A stretch of 64,000 nucleotides of DNA from NCBI GenBank assembly GCA_023055355.1, contig JALJCS010000052.1:1009501-1073500 (forward strand). Direction: 5' to 3'. Below, piece after piece: positions 31,901 to 43,716 of the stretch. Under the pieces are notes generated by a model. That model worked only from the letters and a program-made list of their open reading frames with translations, searched no databases and was not told where the DNA came from. Each line of letters starts with the position of its first letter. Within the stretch, counting starts at the first letter, position 1. This DNA is from Agelaius tricolor. Lineage: Eukaryota; Chordata; Aves; Passeriformes; Icteridae. A program made the translations under genes and the position numbers.

Positions 31901-33191
31901 GTCATCAGATAAGAGAGAAAAGTGTGGAAATATCGAGCAGGAGCTCTGGGCATTGTGGGGAGTGACCCTGTCTGGATTCCAGGTGTCCCCAAAGCTGCTC
32001 CATCCCTGCCCTCCTCACCTGTGTGAAAGGCTGGGGGTTTGCAGGAACTGTGGTGTAAAGCCACCAGAGGTGCTGCTGTGGACCCAAGACCTGCCTGGGG
32101 TCAGGCGCTGCCTTCCTTCCATTCGGGATCATGGAGAGCGGTCGCAGGTGTTGCGCAGGGCGTGTGCCCGGCCCTGGGACACTGCTACGCTGCCAGTGGG
32201 CACTGGGATCCAACCTGCTGCCTTGGCGGCTTCTGCCCGCTGCCGGTGGTGGTGCCGGGACCGATTGGTGGCCGTGAGTTTGCAAAAGGAGCGATTTGCC
32301 CTCCTCCCTCCCGCCCGAGGCCGCCATGGCCCCGGAGGGGATGGAGCTGGAGCGGGGCGCCCCCTGCTGACCGGGAGTGCTCCCTGCAGCCCCCTGCTGG
32401 CCACGGTTATAACTGCCACAGAAACCAACAGCGCTGAGCGGGAGGGAAAGTTCTGGGTTTGTGTTGTTGGTTCTGTACTGGTTTATTAATTTCCCGGTAA
32501 AGAGCTGTTATTCCTTTTCCCACATTTTGGCCTGCAAGCCTCATCATTTTTCAAATTTAAAAATTTTTAGACATGGGTCTTCTTTCCATTCCAGGAACAT
32601 TCCCACTTTCCTTGGAAGAGATTTCTCATTTAAATGAAAGTCTTGACCCACCCCTGCCAAACACAGCTGTTCCAAAATGTCTCCAGTCATCAAATTTTCC
32701 TGTCTCTGACAACCCGCCCTGTACCATGGCTTGATCCTGACTGCCCTGGCAATAGGGGAGACTCCAGAACGCCCATCGGGCCTTTGTGAGATCATCGTGA
32801 GGGGAACACAGCAGAGGACGGGTTTGGGACAGGGACAAGAGAATCCAGAGCCTCCTGAAGGCCGCTTTGGCACCCAGAGGAACGAAGATCCACGGCTCTT
32901 CCAGGTTCCTCTGATGGAGGAAACATGCTGGGGGAAATGTCTGAGATTTGTTCCCTTTTGGGGGCTTTTCCTGGAAATCGTTCCTTGTTTGAACCTTTGG
33001 ACTCTGAACCTTGATGCTGTTGCTGTTGGTTTTATTCTCTCTCATTGCTCTTTCAGGAAATTCTTCTTCTCTCAGCCCTTTGGCATCTTTGTGCCTCAAT
33101 GGGGTGCAGGAGGGGCAGTTTTTAGTGGCAGCACATACACGAGTGGGTGCCCATGGGTGGGGACCCCCAGTGCCCCCAGTTCCCCCCAGTG
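31901..33191 (-). repeat. 3' flank of U3 (duplicon R, copy 2, inverted)
   Basis: Inverse homologue of 23591-25132. It includes the CTCF-like sites at 32357 and 32387. No gene recognised. Confidence 0.7.
32357..32400 (-). promoter_or_regulatory. Two CTCF-like motifs, inverted copy
   Basis: On the minus strand TCAGCAGGGGGCGC (32357-32370) and CCAGCAGGGGGCTG (32387-32400), each one base away from the motif at 24626. Their direction is opposite to the pairs beside U1 and U4. Confidence 0.5.
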
Positions 33192-35563
33192 TCACAGCAC
33201 ATTCCCGTAGATGTCACCGGGTTCCCGCGGTCGCCCCTGGGGTCCCCGCAGCTCCGCGTAGGTCACCTGGGGATCCTGGAGGGTGGTGGCACGGGGGGAC
33301 GCTGCGAGAGACACAGGCTGTGGGATCTGGGTGGGGTGACACTGGTGGGTGATGTGTCCCTCTGCGTGTGTCCCCCCCCCGTACTCACCCCCTGCCCTCT
33401 TGGTGACCACGACGTGGGTGTACAGCACCTCCCCCTCCTCTGGGGGGGCCGGAGGATCCAGGGGGGGCCCTGAGGAAATAAAGGGGATGTGTGGGGAGGG
33501 AATGGGTGGTCTTTGGAAGTTGAGGTAAAAGGGGAGAGTGTGGTTTGAGACCCCCACTCACCTTTCTTGCTGCTTCCTGGCAGCTTCAAAGGAAAGAGGG
33601 GAGGGGTGACTCCGGGGGATCCCCAGGGCCCTGAAACCTCTCAGGATTGCTGAACCCCCACAGGACTCTCAATTTCTCTCAGGACCCCAAAACATCTCTG
33701 GAGCTCCCAGAATCCATGAACCTCCCCAGTACCCCCTACCAACTCAGCCTCAATATCTGAAGATCAGAAGGGAGAGAGACCCCCCCAGATACCCCCAGGG
33801 CCCCTGAAAGAACCCCCAACATCCCCGCAGGACCCTCCAGCACCTCCCCAAACCCCATCAGCACCCCCAGCCACGGTCACAGTTCTGGGGCTATGGGTGC
33901 TGCCCTATTGCTCCCCAACTTTGGGGGTCTCTAAAGCTCCCTGGGACCCCTGTCCCCCCATTGTCACCCACCCAGGTGGTGCCACGGGTGCCAGACCACA
34001 ATGACACCCACGAGCAGGAGCAGGAACAAAAGGGCCCCACCGACCCTTGTGGCCACTGCAAGTAACAGAAGGGGGCACATCAGGGTTACCCTGAACCCTG
34101 GGTGTCCTGCACTCCCTGATGACCCCGTGTGGCTCCACCTTTGTTGCAGTGTCACAGCTATGACCAGCCCAGTGCTGGGTGCCTGGAACACGCAGTGCAG
34201 GTCCAGCTGGTTGGTGGCCACACACTGGTAGGTGCCTGAATGTCCCACATCGATGTCTCCAAGCTCCAGGAGGGGACCCCGGGCTACCTCCTGCCCGTTG
34301 TGCAACCAGGTGAAGGTGAGAGGGGCTGAGCCCACCTGCACCAAGCAGCGCAGGGTCACCGTGTCCCCCTCCAGCAGCGCCTGCGCAGGCACCTGCAGCA
34401 CCAGCCCGTCTGGGGGACAGAGGGATCCTGTCACAGCCCATGGCACCAAGACCTCCCCACTGGGTCACACCCAGTGCACCGGGGGTTCCCGATGCCAACA
34501 CTGGGATCCCCCCGGTCTGGGATGCTCTGGGATGTCCCCAGAGCAGGGGATGGGCTCTGGTCACACAGGAGGTGACCCATGGAGCAGAGCCCACCCAGAG
34601 CCCTTGGGGTCCCCGTGGGTGCCAGGCTGGGGACACCCAAAACTCCCTCACCATCTAAGACAGTCAAAGGGGGGCTGAACCTGGTGCCGGGTCTGTCACA
34701 CTCACAGGTGCCACTCTCGGTGAAAGTGAAACGGTCAGGTCCCTGCTGCCCCCAGGGCTTACTGTCCTTGTACCAGGTGGTGGCACCGGTGGTCCCCGAG
34801 CCCTGGCAGGTCAGGGTCACCCGGTCCCAATGCACCACAGGACTCCAAGGGGGCTCCACCAGTAGCTGGCTGGTCTGGGCACCTGTGGGTGACAGGGGAC
34901 ACCAGCCTGCCAGGGCCAGTGTGGGGCTGGGGACAGTGGGGTGGGGCCATGGCATCCCCCGAGGACTCACCAGCGAGGCTGAGGGTCTGGGCTGGAAGGG
35001 AGAAGGGACAGGGCTGGGTGGGGGTGGCACTGTAGGGAGAGAGGCACATGGGTCACGGGGTGTGGGGGCTGTCCCCAAAGTGTCCCCGTGGGGACAGCAG
35101 TTCTTGTGAGAAAGGGCATGGGGGTGGCCCCCAAAAGATTTGGCAAAGCAGGGGGAGATTTCTGTGTCACAGCCACCTGTGCACCACATCTGTGTGGCAC
35201 AGATACCTTGGGAACAGGAACTTGTCCCCTTCTGTCCCTGCATCCCAGTTCCCTTGTCCCCCACCCTATCCCCACAGCTACCGGAGCCCAAAGGTGCCAG
35301 TCCCCACATTCCTGTCCCCACATCCCCATCCCCAAATTCCTGCCCCCTCTTCCTGTCCCCAAAGTCACCCTACATCCCCAGTCCAACCAATGTCCACTGT
35401 GGCTAACATGGACTGGCACTGCTGGCACTTGGGACCTCAGGGGACCCTGCTGCCCCCCTTTGCTCCCTCCCCTCCTCATCCCCAGGCTTTCAGGCCCATG
35501 CCCGGGGCACTTACCCCACAGGAGCAGCACCACCTTCCCGGCCATCCAGGTGTTGCCAGCCAT
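33192..35563 (-). CDS. U3: short FCRL-like receptor with two Ig domains and an ITIM-type tail
   Basis: Exons: signal 35515-35563 (MAGNTWMAGKVVLLLW), mini-exon 34971-34991 (AQTLSLA), D1 34652-34882 (231 bp), a hybrid Ig exon 34139-34409, transmembrane 33972-34055, tail exons 33562-33583, 33389-33469 and 33192-33301. The hybrid exon starts like D2 (GLVLQVPAQALLEGDTVTLR) and after the first Cys continues like D5 (VQVGSAPLTFTWLHNGQEVA), so D3 and D4 are absent. The tail encodes VLYTHV and VTYAEL, both fitting the ITIM consensus, plus IYGNVL. Two defects: an 11-base deletion at the end of the hybrid exon changes its phase, although the next 83-bp intron is open and in frame with the transmembrane segment; and one extra base in the C-rich start of the second tail exon. 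An LTR lies 10 bases upstream of the ATG. It is probably a young gene or a recent pseudogene, and a type I inhibitory receptor if expressed. Confidence 0.65.
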
Positions 35564-35572
35564 GTGGACTGG

Positions 35573-36529
35573 TGTGAGAGTCTGTCTGAAATATCCCTCA
35601 TCTGCCACATGATCATCATTGGGGGACCAGTGAAGAAAAGACCCCCCTGTCTAGCCCTGTAGGAGAAAGTCATATGCCAGCAAGGCCCCGACAGCTGAGA
35701 GCATTGCTAAAGTTTTGTTTTCACAGGTGTATCTACTATATGCTACACTGAGCTCAACAAGAAGAAAGAAGGACATTCTGACCTTTTGCAACAATAGCTG
35801 TGGGATTTTTCTCTTGGCCTGGCTGAACTTCTCCTGAGCTCTGGGTGGTCCTCCTAAGAAGACCCCTCTGGCTCGTTTGCAATCACAGTGACAGACAAAC
35901 TGAGATGTAAGAAGCCTCTTCACCAGAGAAAAACCCAGACATGAAACCCCTATGTGAGAAGGCCCCCTCTCATACTTTCCAAGGCCTGGGACTGAAACCC
36001 CCAACCCCGGGGAGGAGTGCGGGGGGAGGCAAGCTGACCAAAGCAAGATGGATGTTGCAGGTGGGAGCATTGGACCATGAAGACAATGGCTCTCGCCCAC
36101 TGCAGAGAGTATGGACTGTGTGTACCCTTTCCAAATACCATTCTTTTCCCGAGGATACAATAGACTACCTTTGATTCGGTTTCAAGATCTATTCCCCTTC
36201 CCCCATCAAAAAAGGGTATTATTAGAGTGCAGATGGACTGCACCCCTGAGATCTCCCTGGACGTGACCTGGTGAACTCCATCGGCTGGACACCGAAAGAC
36301 TCCGCAGTACTACGTTTGGTAGCTACATACCTTTTTCTTTTTCCTCTCTCTTTTCCCTTATTTTTCCCTTTCCCCCAATTCCTCCCCAAGGCATTTTCAC
36401 TGTGGTTATTTCAATAAAGGTGCATTTGTTTTGATTATCACTGCAAACCCCCTTTGACCGTGTTGGTTCTTCTTGCACTCTGAGATCACAAACCATCACA
36501 AAACCCATCCGTGAGGATGGCTTGTGACA
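35573..36529 (+). mobile_element. Solo LTR inserted at the 5' end of U3 (957 bp, 5-bp target duplication)
   Basis: Starts TGTGAGAGTC and ends CTTGTGACA, flanked on both sides by ACTGG (35568-35572 and 36530-36534). Beyond it the conserved receptor 5' block resumes exactly where it was interrupted. It contains a CAATAAAGG poly(A) signal (about 36410-36420) on the plus strand, so its transcription direction is opposite to U3. A 5-bp duplication suits ERVL-type integration. The U7 counterpart lacks it, so it inserted after the duplication. Confidence 0.85.
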
Positions 36530-36630
36530 ACTGGCTGTCACTCGCTGCTGTGGCCACCGCTCCCCTGGCTGGCGGCTCTTCGGATGAAGGGCAAGGAAGC
36601 GAGGTCACATCTTGTCCCAACATGGAGGTG
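36530..36630 (-). promoter_or_regulatory. Displaced 5' block of U3
   Basis: Homologue of the conserved block next to the signal exons of the other units (GCAGCGAGTGACAGCCAGT and the CGCTTCCTTGCC stretch on the minus strand). The LTR now holds it almost 1 kb from the U3 start codon. Confidence 0.45.
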
Positions 36631-37889
36631 GCCCTTGGTGGGGGCAGGGTGGCCACAAGCTGGGCACAGGCTGGGGACATGGTGGGGACAGCCTGGGGAC
36701 GTGGTGGGGGATGCTGTTGCCAGGACTGGGGGGGCTCAGGGGATGTGGGGAACCAAGGATGGGTGTCCAGGAGAATGGGGGTCCAGGGGAATTGGGGTCT
36801 CCATGCCTGGGGGCATACTGGGATGGGGGTGCTGTGGGAACATGGTCCCCAGGGATTTGGGGTCATGGTGTGTGGGTGCCAGGGTTGGGGGCTCAGGGGG
36901 GAAAAGGGGACCCTCGGGAATAGGGGTTCCGGGGAAGAAGCAGCCTATGAGATGGGATCAAAGCACTGGTTGTGCTGGGCAATGTCAGTCCTGGGATGGG
37001 GGTCCCCAGGGAGGAGAGACCAAGGCAATGGGGGTCCCATGGTTGGGTTCCCAGGGGAATGGGGGTGCCAGGGATGGGCAGTGGCTGGGTGGCCACGGGG
37101 GTCACAGCTCCTACATGCGGTGCCTCAGATTTTGGGGTGACTCAGAGCCCAGCACAGCCCCCACCCTGGGGCACCCCATGGCTCTCCTGGGAGTCTCTGT
37201 GTCCCTTCCCCACTCACCCCTGGGTCAGGTCCCCCCATTTCCTGGCTCAGCCATCCCAGGCAACACTTGATGCCCAATTGGTTCAGACAAAATTACACAC
37301 CCATAGAATAAAAGCAAAAATCTTTCCCACACCATTGTTTTCTCAATCAAGAACAAACTCAGCAAAAATCAAACTGGCAAGGTATAAAATGCTCTGGTTT
37401 GTAGAATCCTTATAACGCTTTCTGTCCCAACAAGTCCCTCACAATAAAAACACAAACAAATCACAAAGAAATGAGACTTTTTGGGTCCCTTAAGAAGCCC
37501 CTTGGTGCATCCCACAGTAGCATTTTCTTGTGGATAACACAGAGGGTGGAATCTCCCTGAGTGTCCAACAGCTCCATGGGATTGTTCCCTGCCTGCTGGG
37601 CAGCAACCCAGCCCCTAAGGAAGCCTTTTCTTGGACCATATTAAGGAACTCTCCCAATTTTTCTCATTCCTACCCTGAAACTTGATTGACTTCCCATGGA
37701 GGAAAGGGAGAAGCTCTGTCCAGGCTTGGGACAGTGCACAGGAATCTGTGGAAATGCCCCTGTGTGCCTCAGGGTCTGATTCCCTGGTAAATCCACTCCA
37801 GCCTGCCCTGAATTCCCCTGCCTGGGCACTCCCTGCTCCTGTTGTGACACCCCTGTTCCCCAGCCCCTCGTGTGCAGCCCCTGCTCAAT
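36631..37889 (-). repeat. Upstream spacer of U3, inverted copy of the U7 spacer
   Basis: GC minisatellite-like sequence (36740-37110), then an AT-richer part (37270-37640). The same order occurs inverted at 59480-60735 upstream of U7. No gene recognised. Confidence 0.7.
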
Positions 37890-38660
37890 ATTTCCACACT
37901 TTTCCCTCTTATTGGTGGCCAGAGCCCAAACCCAAATATTCATTCCATGATGTTCCAGAAGTCTGCAGGTTTTCTTCAAGAAGGAGCGTTCCAGTCAGGT
38001 TGTTGAGCAGATTGTTATTGTCTTTACAATAGTTTTGTGGTTTTCTCAGTCCCTTGTGGCAAGGGACAAAATGAACAATTGGAGCATTTCCGGACTCATT
38101 CCCTCACAGCTGCCCCTGCAGGGGCAGTTTCCAGCCAGCCCTGCTCTGAAAACCATCAAAGGCCCTCCCAGAGCCACTGCTTCGGCTCCCATTGGGGTTT
38201 GTGCTTCTTGCAGGGCTGAGCAAACCACAGGCAGGGCCTTTTTCGACCCACAGAATTCTCCCCTCTGCAGCAGCTCTAAAGCTGCCAGAATCAAAGCCAA
38301 GGGGGCAGGGGGGACCCTCAGGTGCTGGCTGTCACCTGGGGCTGGGCAGAGCAGGGCTGGGCAATGGCCATCCCTGTGCAGTGGGGCTGGGCCATGGCTG
38401 GGCCCCAGCCTTGCATTGACAGGGGTCCCCAGGATGTGCCACCCCTGGGACAGGCACCCGGCCAGGAATGTGCAGGGACATTTCCGGAACTGCCACCCCC
38501 TGGGACAGGACCCCCCATTCCAGGATGTGTCACCCCCGGGGAAAGGATCCCCCCAGGACAGGAGCCTCTGGATGTGCCCCCCCCAGGACAGAACCCCCCC
38601 TTTCCCATCTGACTCTCAGCACAAACGGCCTCTTCCTTCTCGTCCAGGAAAAGGAAAGTG
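37890..38660 (+). repeat. Duplicon repeat S, copy 4
   Basis: Plus-strand copy of the repeat, upstream of U4. It includes the CCCTGCAGGGGCAGTTTCC block and the CCCTGGGACAGG series. Confidence 0.75.
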
Positions 38661-39535
38661 AAAGTGTTGAGAGGGCACCGCCCAACACCTCCATCCCCCA
38701 CAGCCTCCCCACCCTTCCCTGCATCCCCCGCTCCCCATTTTCCCCCTACCCTGGCTCCCCCCAACCCATTCCCTGCTCAGGTGCCCCCTGGGATTGCTGA
38801 GCCAGGAATGGGGGCAGAGGGCACCTGGCACAAAAGTGATGAAAATAAGGAAAGAAAAGCAATAAAAACACAAAAAAAGTCAAGGACAGTGGAGGGCACA
38901 GAGGCAGAGCTACCCAGGACCCCCATGTGATGCCGGCACAGGAAACAAGCATCCCAGTGGGGCTTTGCTTGCTCTGGGTCACCCCAAAATCTGAGGCACC
39001 CAGGGAAGGAGCTGAGACTCCTGAGCCCATCCAGCAACTCCTCATCCCTGGCACCCCCATTCCTCCTGGAATCTAAACATGGGATCCCCATTCCTTATGG
39101 CCCCTCATCCCTGGGACCCCCATTCCAGTACTGACATTCCCCAGGATCTCCATGGCCCAGCACCCCATTCCCAAGGAACACTCTCCTGCTCATTCAGTCC
39201 TCTGAAATCCCCCTTCCCCCATGACCTTGATTCTCTCAGGAATGCCGTTCCCATGGACAACCCCCATTCCCCCAGCATCCCCATCTCATGACCCCAAATC
39301 CTGGAGCCCACGCTCACCTGGGACTCCCATCCCTGAGTCCCCTCAGCCCTGGACACCCCCAGACCCATGACTCCCCCTCCTCAGGAACCACATTCCCCTG
39401 GACATCCATCCCTGGCTCCCCAAACCCACCGAGCCCCCCACTCCTGCAAACCACATCTCCCACCTTGTCCCACCCACCCTCATCCCCATCCTGTGCCCAG
39501 CTTGTGGCCACCCTGCCCCCACCAAGGGCCACCTA
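38661..39535 (+). repeat. Upstream spacer of U4, inverted copy of the U2 and U6 spacers
   Basis: Near-identical in inverse orientation to 30291-31199 and 57879-58760, including the A-rich run at 38860-38880 and the minisatellite-like part 39030-39430. No gene. Confidence 0.75.
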
Positions 39536-39633
39536 CGCATGGGGACAGACGTGACCTCGCTTCCTTCCCCTTTATCCAAAGAGCTGCCAGGCAGGGGAGC
39601 GGTGGCCACAGCAGCGAGTGACAGCCAGTGCAC
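39536..39633 (+). promoter_or_regulatory. Conserved 5' block of U4
   Basis: Contains GACGTGACCTCGCTTCCTTC, CCCTTTATCC and GCAGCGAGTGACAGCCAGT immediately before the ATG at 39634. Confidence 0.4.
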
Positions 39634-42600
39634 ATGGCTGGGGACACCGGGATGGCCGGGAAGGTGGCGCTGCTCCTGTGGGGTGAGTGCCCTGGGCATG
39701 GGCCTGACACCCCGGGGATGGGGAGGGGAGGGGGCACAGGGGGGCTGCAGGGTCCCCCGAGGTCCCCAATGCCAGCAGTGCCAGTCCATGTTACCCACAG
39801 TGAACCTTGGTGGCACTGGGGATGTAGGGTGGCTTTGGGGACAGGAATAGAGGGGCGGGAATTTGGGGATGGGGATGTGGGGACAGGAATGTGGGGACTG
39901 GCACCTTTGGGCTCAGGTAGCTCTGGGGATAAGGACAAGGGAACTGGGATGCAGGGACAGAAAGCAACAAGAACGGTGAGGATGTGGCCATGGGGATGGG
40001 ATCATGAGCTGGTGGGGATGACCTGTGCCAGCATGGGCTGTGTCCGTGGTGTCCTTGTGCCTGGGGTATCCAAAGTTTCCCCATGTTCTGCCTCAGCCCA
40101 GGGTGGCCTTGGTGTCCCTGTTCCCAAGGTGTTTGTGTCACAGGGATGTGGTGCACGGGTGGCAGTGACACAGACATGTCCCCCTGCCTCTCCAAATCTT
40201 TTTGAGACCACCAACACACACTTTCCCACAAGAAATGCTGTCCCCACAGGGAGAGTTTTTGGGGACAGCCACCATGCCCTGTACCCTGGTGCTTCCTTCC
40301 CTGCAGTGCCACCCCCACCCAGCCCTGTCCCTTCTCCCTTCCAGCCCAGACCCTCGGCCTCGCTGGTGAGTCCTCGGGGGATGCCATGGCCCCACCCCAC
40401 TGTCCCCAGCCCCACACTGGCCCTGGCAGGCTGGTGTCCCCTGTCACCCACAGGTGCCCAGACCACCCAGCTCCTGGTAGAGCCCCCCTGGAAGCTGGCG
40501 GTGCTGTGGGACCGGGTGACCCTGACCTGCCAGTGCTGGGGGACACCCGGTGCCACCACCTGGTACAAGGATGGGCAGCGCTGGGGGCAGGAGGGACCTG
40601 AACACCTCACTGTCACCGAGAGTGGCACCTACACGTGACAGACCTTGCACCAGGCGCAGCCCCCTGTCACAGTCTTAGATGGTGAGGGTGGATCTTTAAT
40701 GATCAGGGTGGCCCCTGAGAGGTCAGGGTGGGCTCCACTCCATGGGTGGCCTTACACCCCTCATGTGGCGAGAGCCTGTGCCCTGCACACAGGGACATCC
40801 CAGTGCAGCCCAGTGCACTCCAGAGCACCCAGATGTCCCTGGTGCTATGGGCAGCCACCTCAGAATGGTCTCATCAGTAAAATGTGACCTTCCTGTCCCT
40901 CAGACTGGCTGGTGCTGCAGGTGCCAGCGTGGGCACTGCTGGAGGGGGACACAGTGACACTGCGCTGCCGGGGCCGGCAGGAAAACCATCTCAGCAGGGT
41001 GCGATTTTACCAGGATGAGAAGGATCTCGGGGGGTCCCTCAGGGGAACCGAGCTGTCCCTGTCCCCCCTGGAACTTCACCACAGCGGCCGCTACAGCTGT
41101 GCAGGCTTGGTGGGGTCCTGGCAGTCCCGGTCTGCAGCAGTGACAGTGACAGTGCCCAGTGAGTACCCCCAGGGCTGGAACTCCAATATCTTGACAATCC
41201 CAAAGACACTTCCCAACAGATTCAGAGCCACAGTCCTCACCTCCCCTCTCCTTCCCAGAGCTCTTCTCGGTGCCAGTGCTGGAGGGTCCCCCCACTCCCA
41301 CCCAGGGGTCCCCTCTGACTCTCAGCTGCCTCAGCAGCCCCAGCCCCCTGCAGGCCCGAGCCCCCCTCCTGCACGTGTTCTACCGGGACGGGCAGGTGGT
41401 GGGGGGCCCGCAGGGGTCCCCGCTACTGCTGGTGCCCGCCGTGGGGGTCTCCCACTCGGGGAATTATGGCTGTGAGGTGCACTCCCAGGGTGGGGCATGT
41501 GGAAGAGCAGCGCCTGGCTCAGCGTCACGGTGTGCAGTGAGTGCGGGGATGGGCACGCGGAGCCCCCACAGCCTCCTTGGGTCCCCCACACTGCCTGGCA
41601 TCGCCCAGCCCTCCCTGATGCCTGCTCTGGGGTACCCAACCTTTCCCAGATCCCTCCCTGGCTCCCACCATCCTTTCTTGTGTCCCTCCCTGGGACCCCC
41701 AGCCCCTACATGGGTACCCCCATCCTTCCCTGGCACCATTTCCGTGTCCTGCCATTGCTGCCCCGGGTCCCTCCCCCGATCCCCCCATTCCTGGCTCGTG
41801 TTTCCCTCCATCCCACATTGGGTACCCTCACCCCTCCCTGTGTTCCATCCCCCCTCTCTGAGTTCTCCGCACATTCCCCAGATCACACCATCCCCTCCCT
41901 GTGTCCCCGTACCTGCCCTGGTGTTCCCACCTCCCTCTCCAGGTGTTCCCTCCCTGACTCCCCCAGCATTCCTCAGGGTTCCTTTCAAAGCACAGCCCCC
42001 CTCCTCCATCTCTGCGCCCGCTCTCCTTCACTGGAGTTTCCCTGCCCCTCCATGATCCCCCTGGCTCCCTCACTGTCCCCTGGTGTCCCCCTCTCCTGCA
42101 GGGGTCCCGCCCTTGGGGGTGTCCCTGTCAGCACAGCCCCCGGGGGACAGGTGGCACTCAGGGACAGCCTGGTGCTCAACTGCTCAGTGACCATGGGAAC
42201 AGGTCCCCTGTCCTTCTCCTGGCACCAGGAGAGCTGAGGGGCACTACTGGGCACCAGCCCCCGCCTGGAGCTGCGCCACGTTGGGGACAATGACAGCGGC
42301 CAGTACCGGCACCGGGTCAGTGACGGGGACAGCGTGGCTGAGAGTGACCCCATGAATGTCACCGTCCTGTGTGAGCGGGACCCTCGGGTTGGGGGTGAGC
42401 CCACCCAGAGCACTCCCATCCCACCCTGCCATTTGTCAGCCCTGTCTGTGTCCCCACTATGCCCGTGGCCAATGCCACCATGACCCCCAGTCCCCTGTCA
42501 CACCAGGTGCGCGCAGGTGACAACGTGACCCTGCACTGCTCAGTGCAGGTGGGCTCAGCCCCTGTCACCTTCACCTGGCTGTGTGACGGCCAGAAGGTGG

Positions 42601-43716
42601 CCCAGGGTCCCCTCCTGCAGCTCAATGATGTTGAAGTGGGACATTCGGGCACCTACCAGTGCGTGGCCACCAACCAGCTGGGACAGGACGGGCACCGCGT
42701 GTTCCGGGCACACAGCCCTGAGCTGGCCCTGGAGGTGACACCTGGCTCACCCTGGGTCACAGGTGGGGTCACACAGGTGGGGTCACCAGGAAGTACAGGA
42801 CCCCTGGGGGATGGGTAACCCTGATGTGTCCCCCTCTGTTTCTTGCAGTGGCTGCAGGGGTTGCTGGGGCCCTTTCCTTCCTGGTCCTCCTCATGGCTGT
42901 CACTGTCACCTGGCACTGGTGGCATCGTGTGGGTGGGTGACAATGGGAGACGGGGGTCCCAGGGAGCTGTAGAGGCCCACAGAATTGGGGAACCATAGGT
43001 GACGACCCACATACCCACAACTGTGACATTGGCTGAGGGTCCTGTAGGGTTTGGGGAGGTGCTGGAGTGTCCTGCAGGGATGCTGGGGGCTCTTTCAGGG
43101 GCCCGGGGGGTGTTTGGGGGTCTCTGTCCCTGCTGGGCTTTGGGTTCTTGAGGGTGATTTGTTTGGGGCCACTGGGGAGGTTCATGAATTCTGGGGGGCT
43201 GCAGGGATTCTTGGGGGTGCTGAGGGGAATTGAGGGTCCCGTGGAGGTACAGGATTCCTAAGGGGTTTCAGGGCCCTGGGGACTCCTCAATCACCCCGTT
43301 CCTCTTTCGTCTGTAGCTGCCAGGAAGCACCAGGAAAGGTGAGTAGGGGGCTCAAACCACACTATCCCCTATTTACACCAACCCCCACGACCTCCCATTC
43401 CCCTTCCCACATCCCCTTTATTCCCTCAGGGCCCCCCCGGATCCCCCGGCCCCCCCAGAGGAGGGGGAGGTGCTGTACACCCACGTCGTGGTCACCAAGA
43501 GGGCAGGGGGTGAGTACGGGGGTGACACACGCAGAGGGACACGTCACCCACCAGTGTCACCCCACCCAGATCCCACAGCCCATGTCTCTCGCAGCGTCCC
43601 CCCGTGCCACCACCCTCCAGCATCCCCAGGTGACCAACGCGGAGCTGCGGGGACCCCAGGGGCGACCGTGGGAACCCGGTGACATCTACGGGAATGTGCT
43701 GCGACACTGGGGGTAA
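39634..43716 (+). pseudogene. U4: FCRL-like Ig receptor, five Ig domains, disrupted
   Basis: Exons: signal 39634-39682, mini-exon 40345-40365, D1 40454-40681, D2 40904-41158 (255 bp, open), D3 41259-41536, D4 42102-42370, D5 42460-42762 (open), transmembrane 42849-42932, tail 43317-43338, 43430-43509 and 43595-43716. D1 has a two-base loss giving a stop at the second Cys. D3 has lost one base near its end. D4 has lost a C in a C-run and has a TGA after HQES. D5 has lost the acceptor AG (CACTA for CACAG). The first tail motif VLYTHV is kept in frame. The second is VTNAEL with Asn for Tyr, and the usual stop is changed so the tail ends IYGNVLRHWG. This is a pseudogene despite a good signal, membrane anchor and first ITIM. 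Confidence 0.75.

Noticed and set aside
33964..34449. Single uninterrupted exon coding Ig domain plus membrane segment in U3
   Set aside because: The splice signals at 34139 and 34055 match all other units, so the region is kept as two exons; read-through is reported as a finding only.
36323..36541. Short Lys/Glu-rich minus-strand frame
   Set aside because: It lies inside the solo LTR at 35573-36529 and is a by-product of its pyrimidine-rich sequence.
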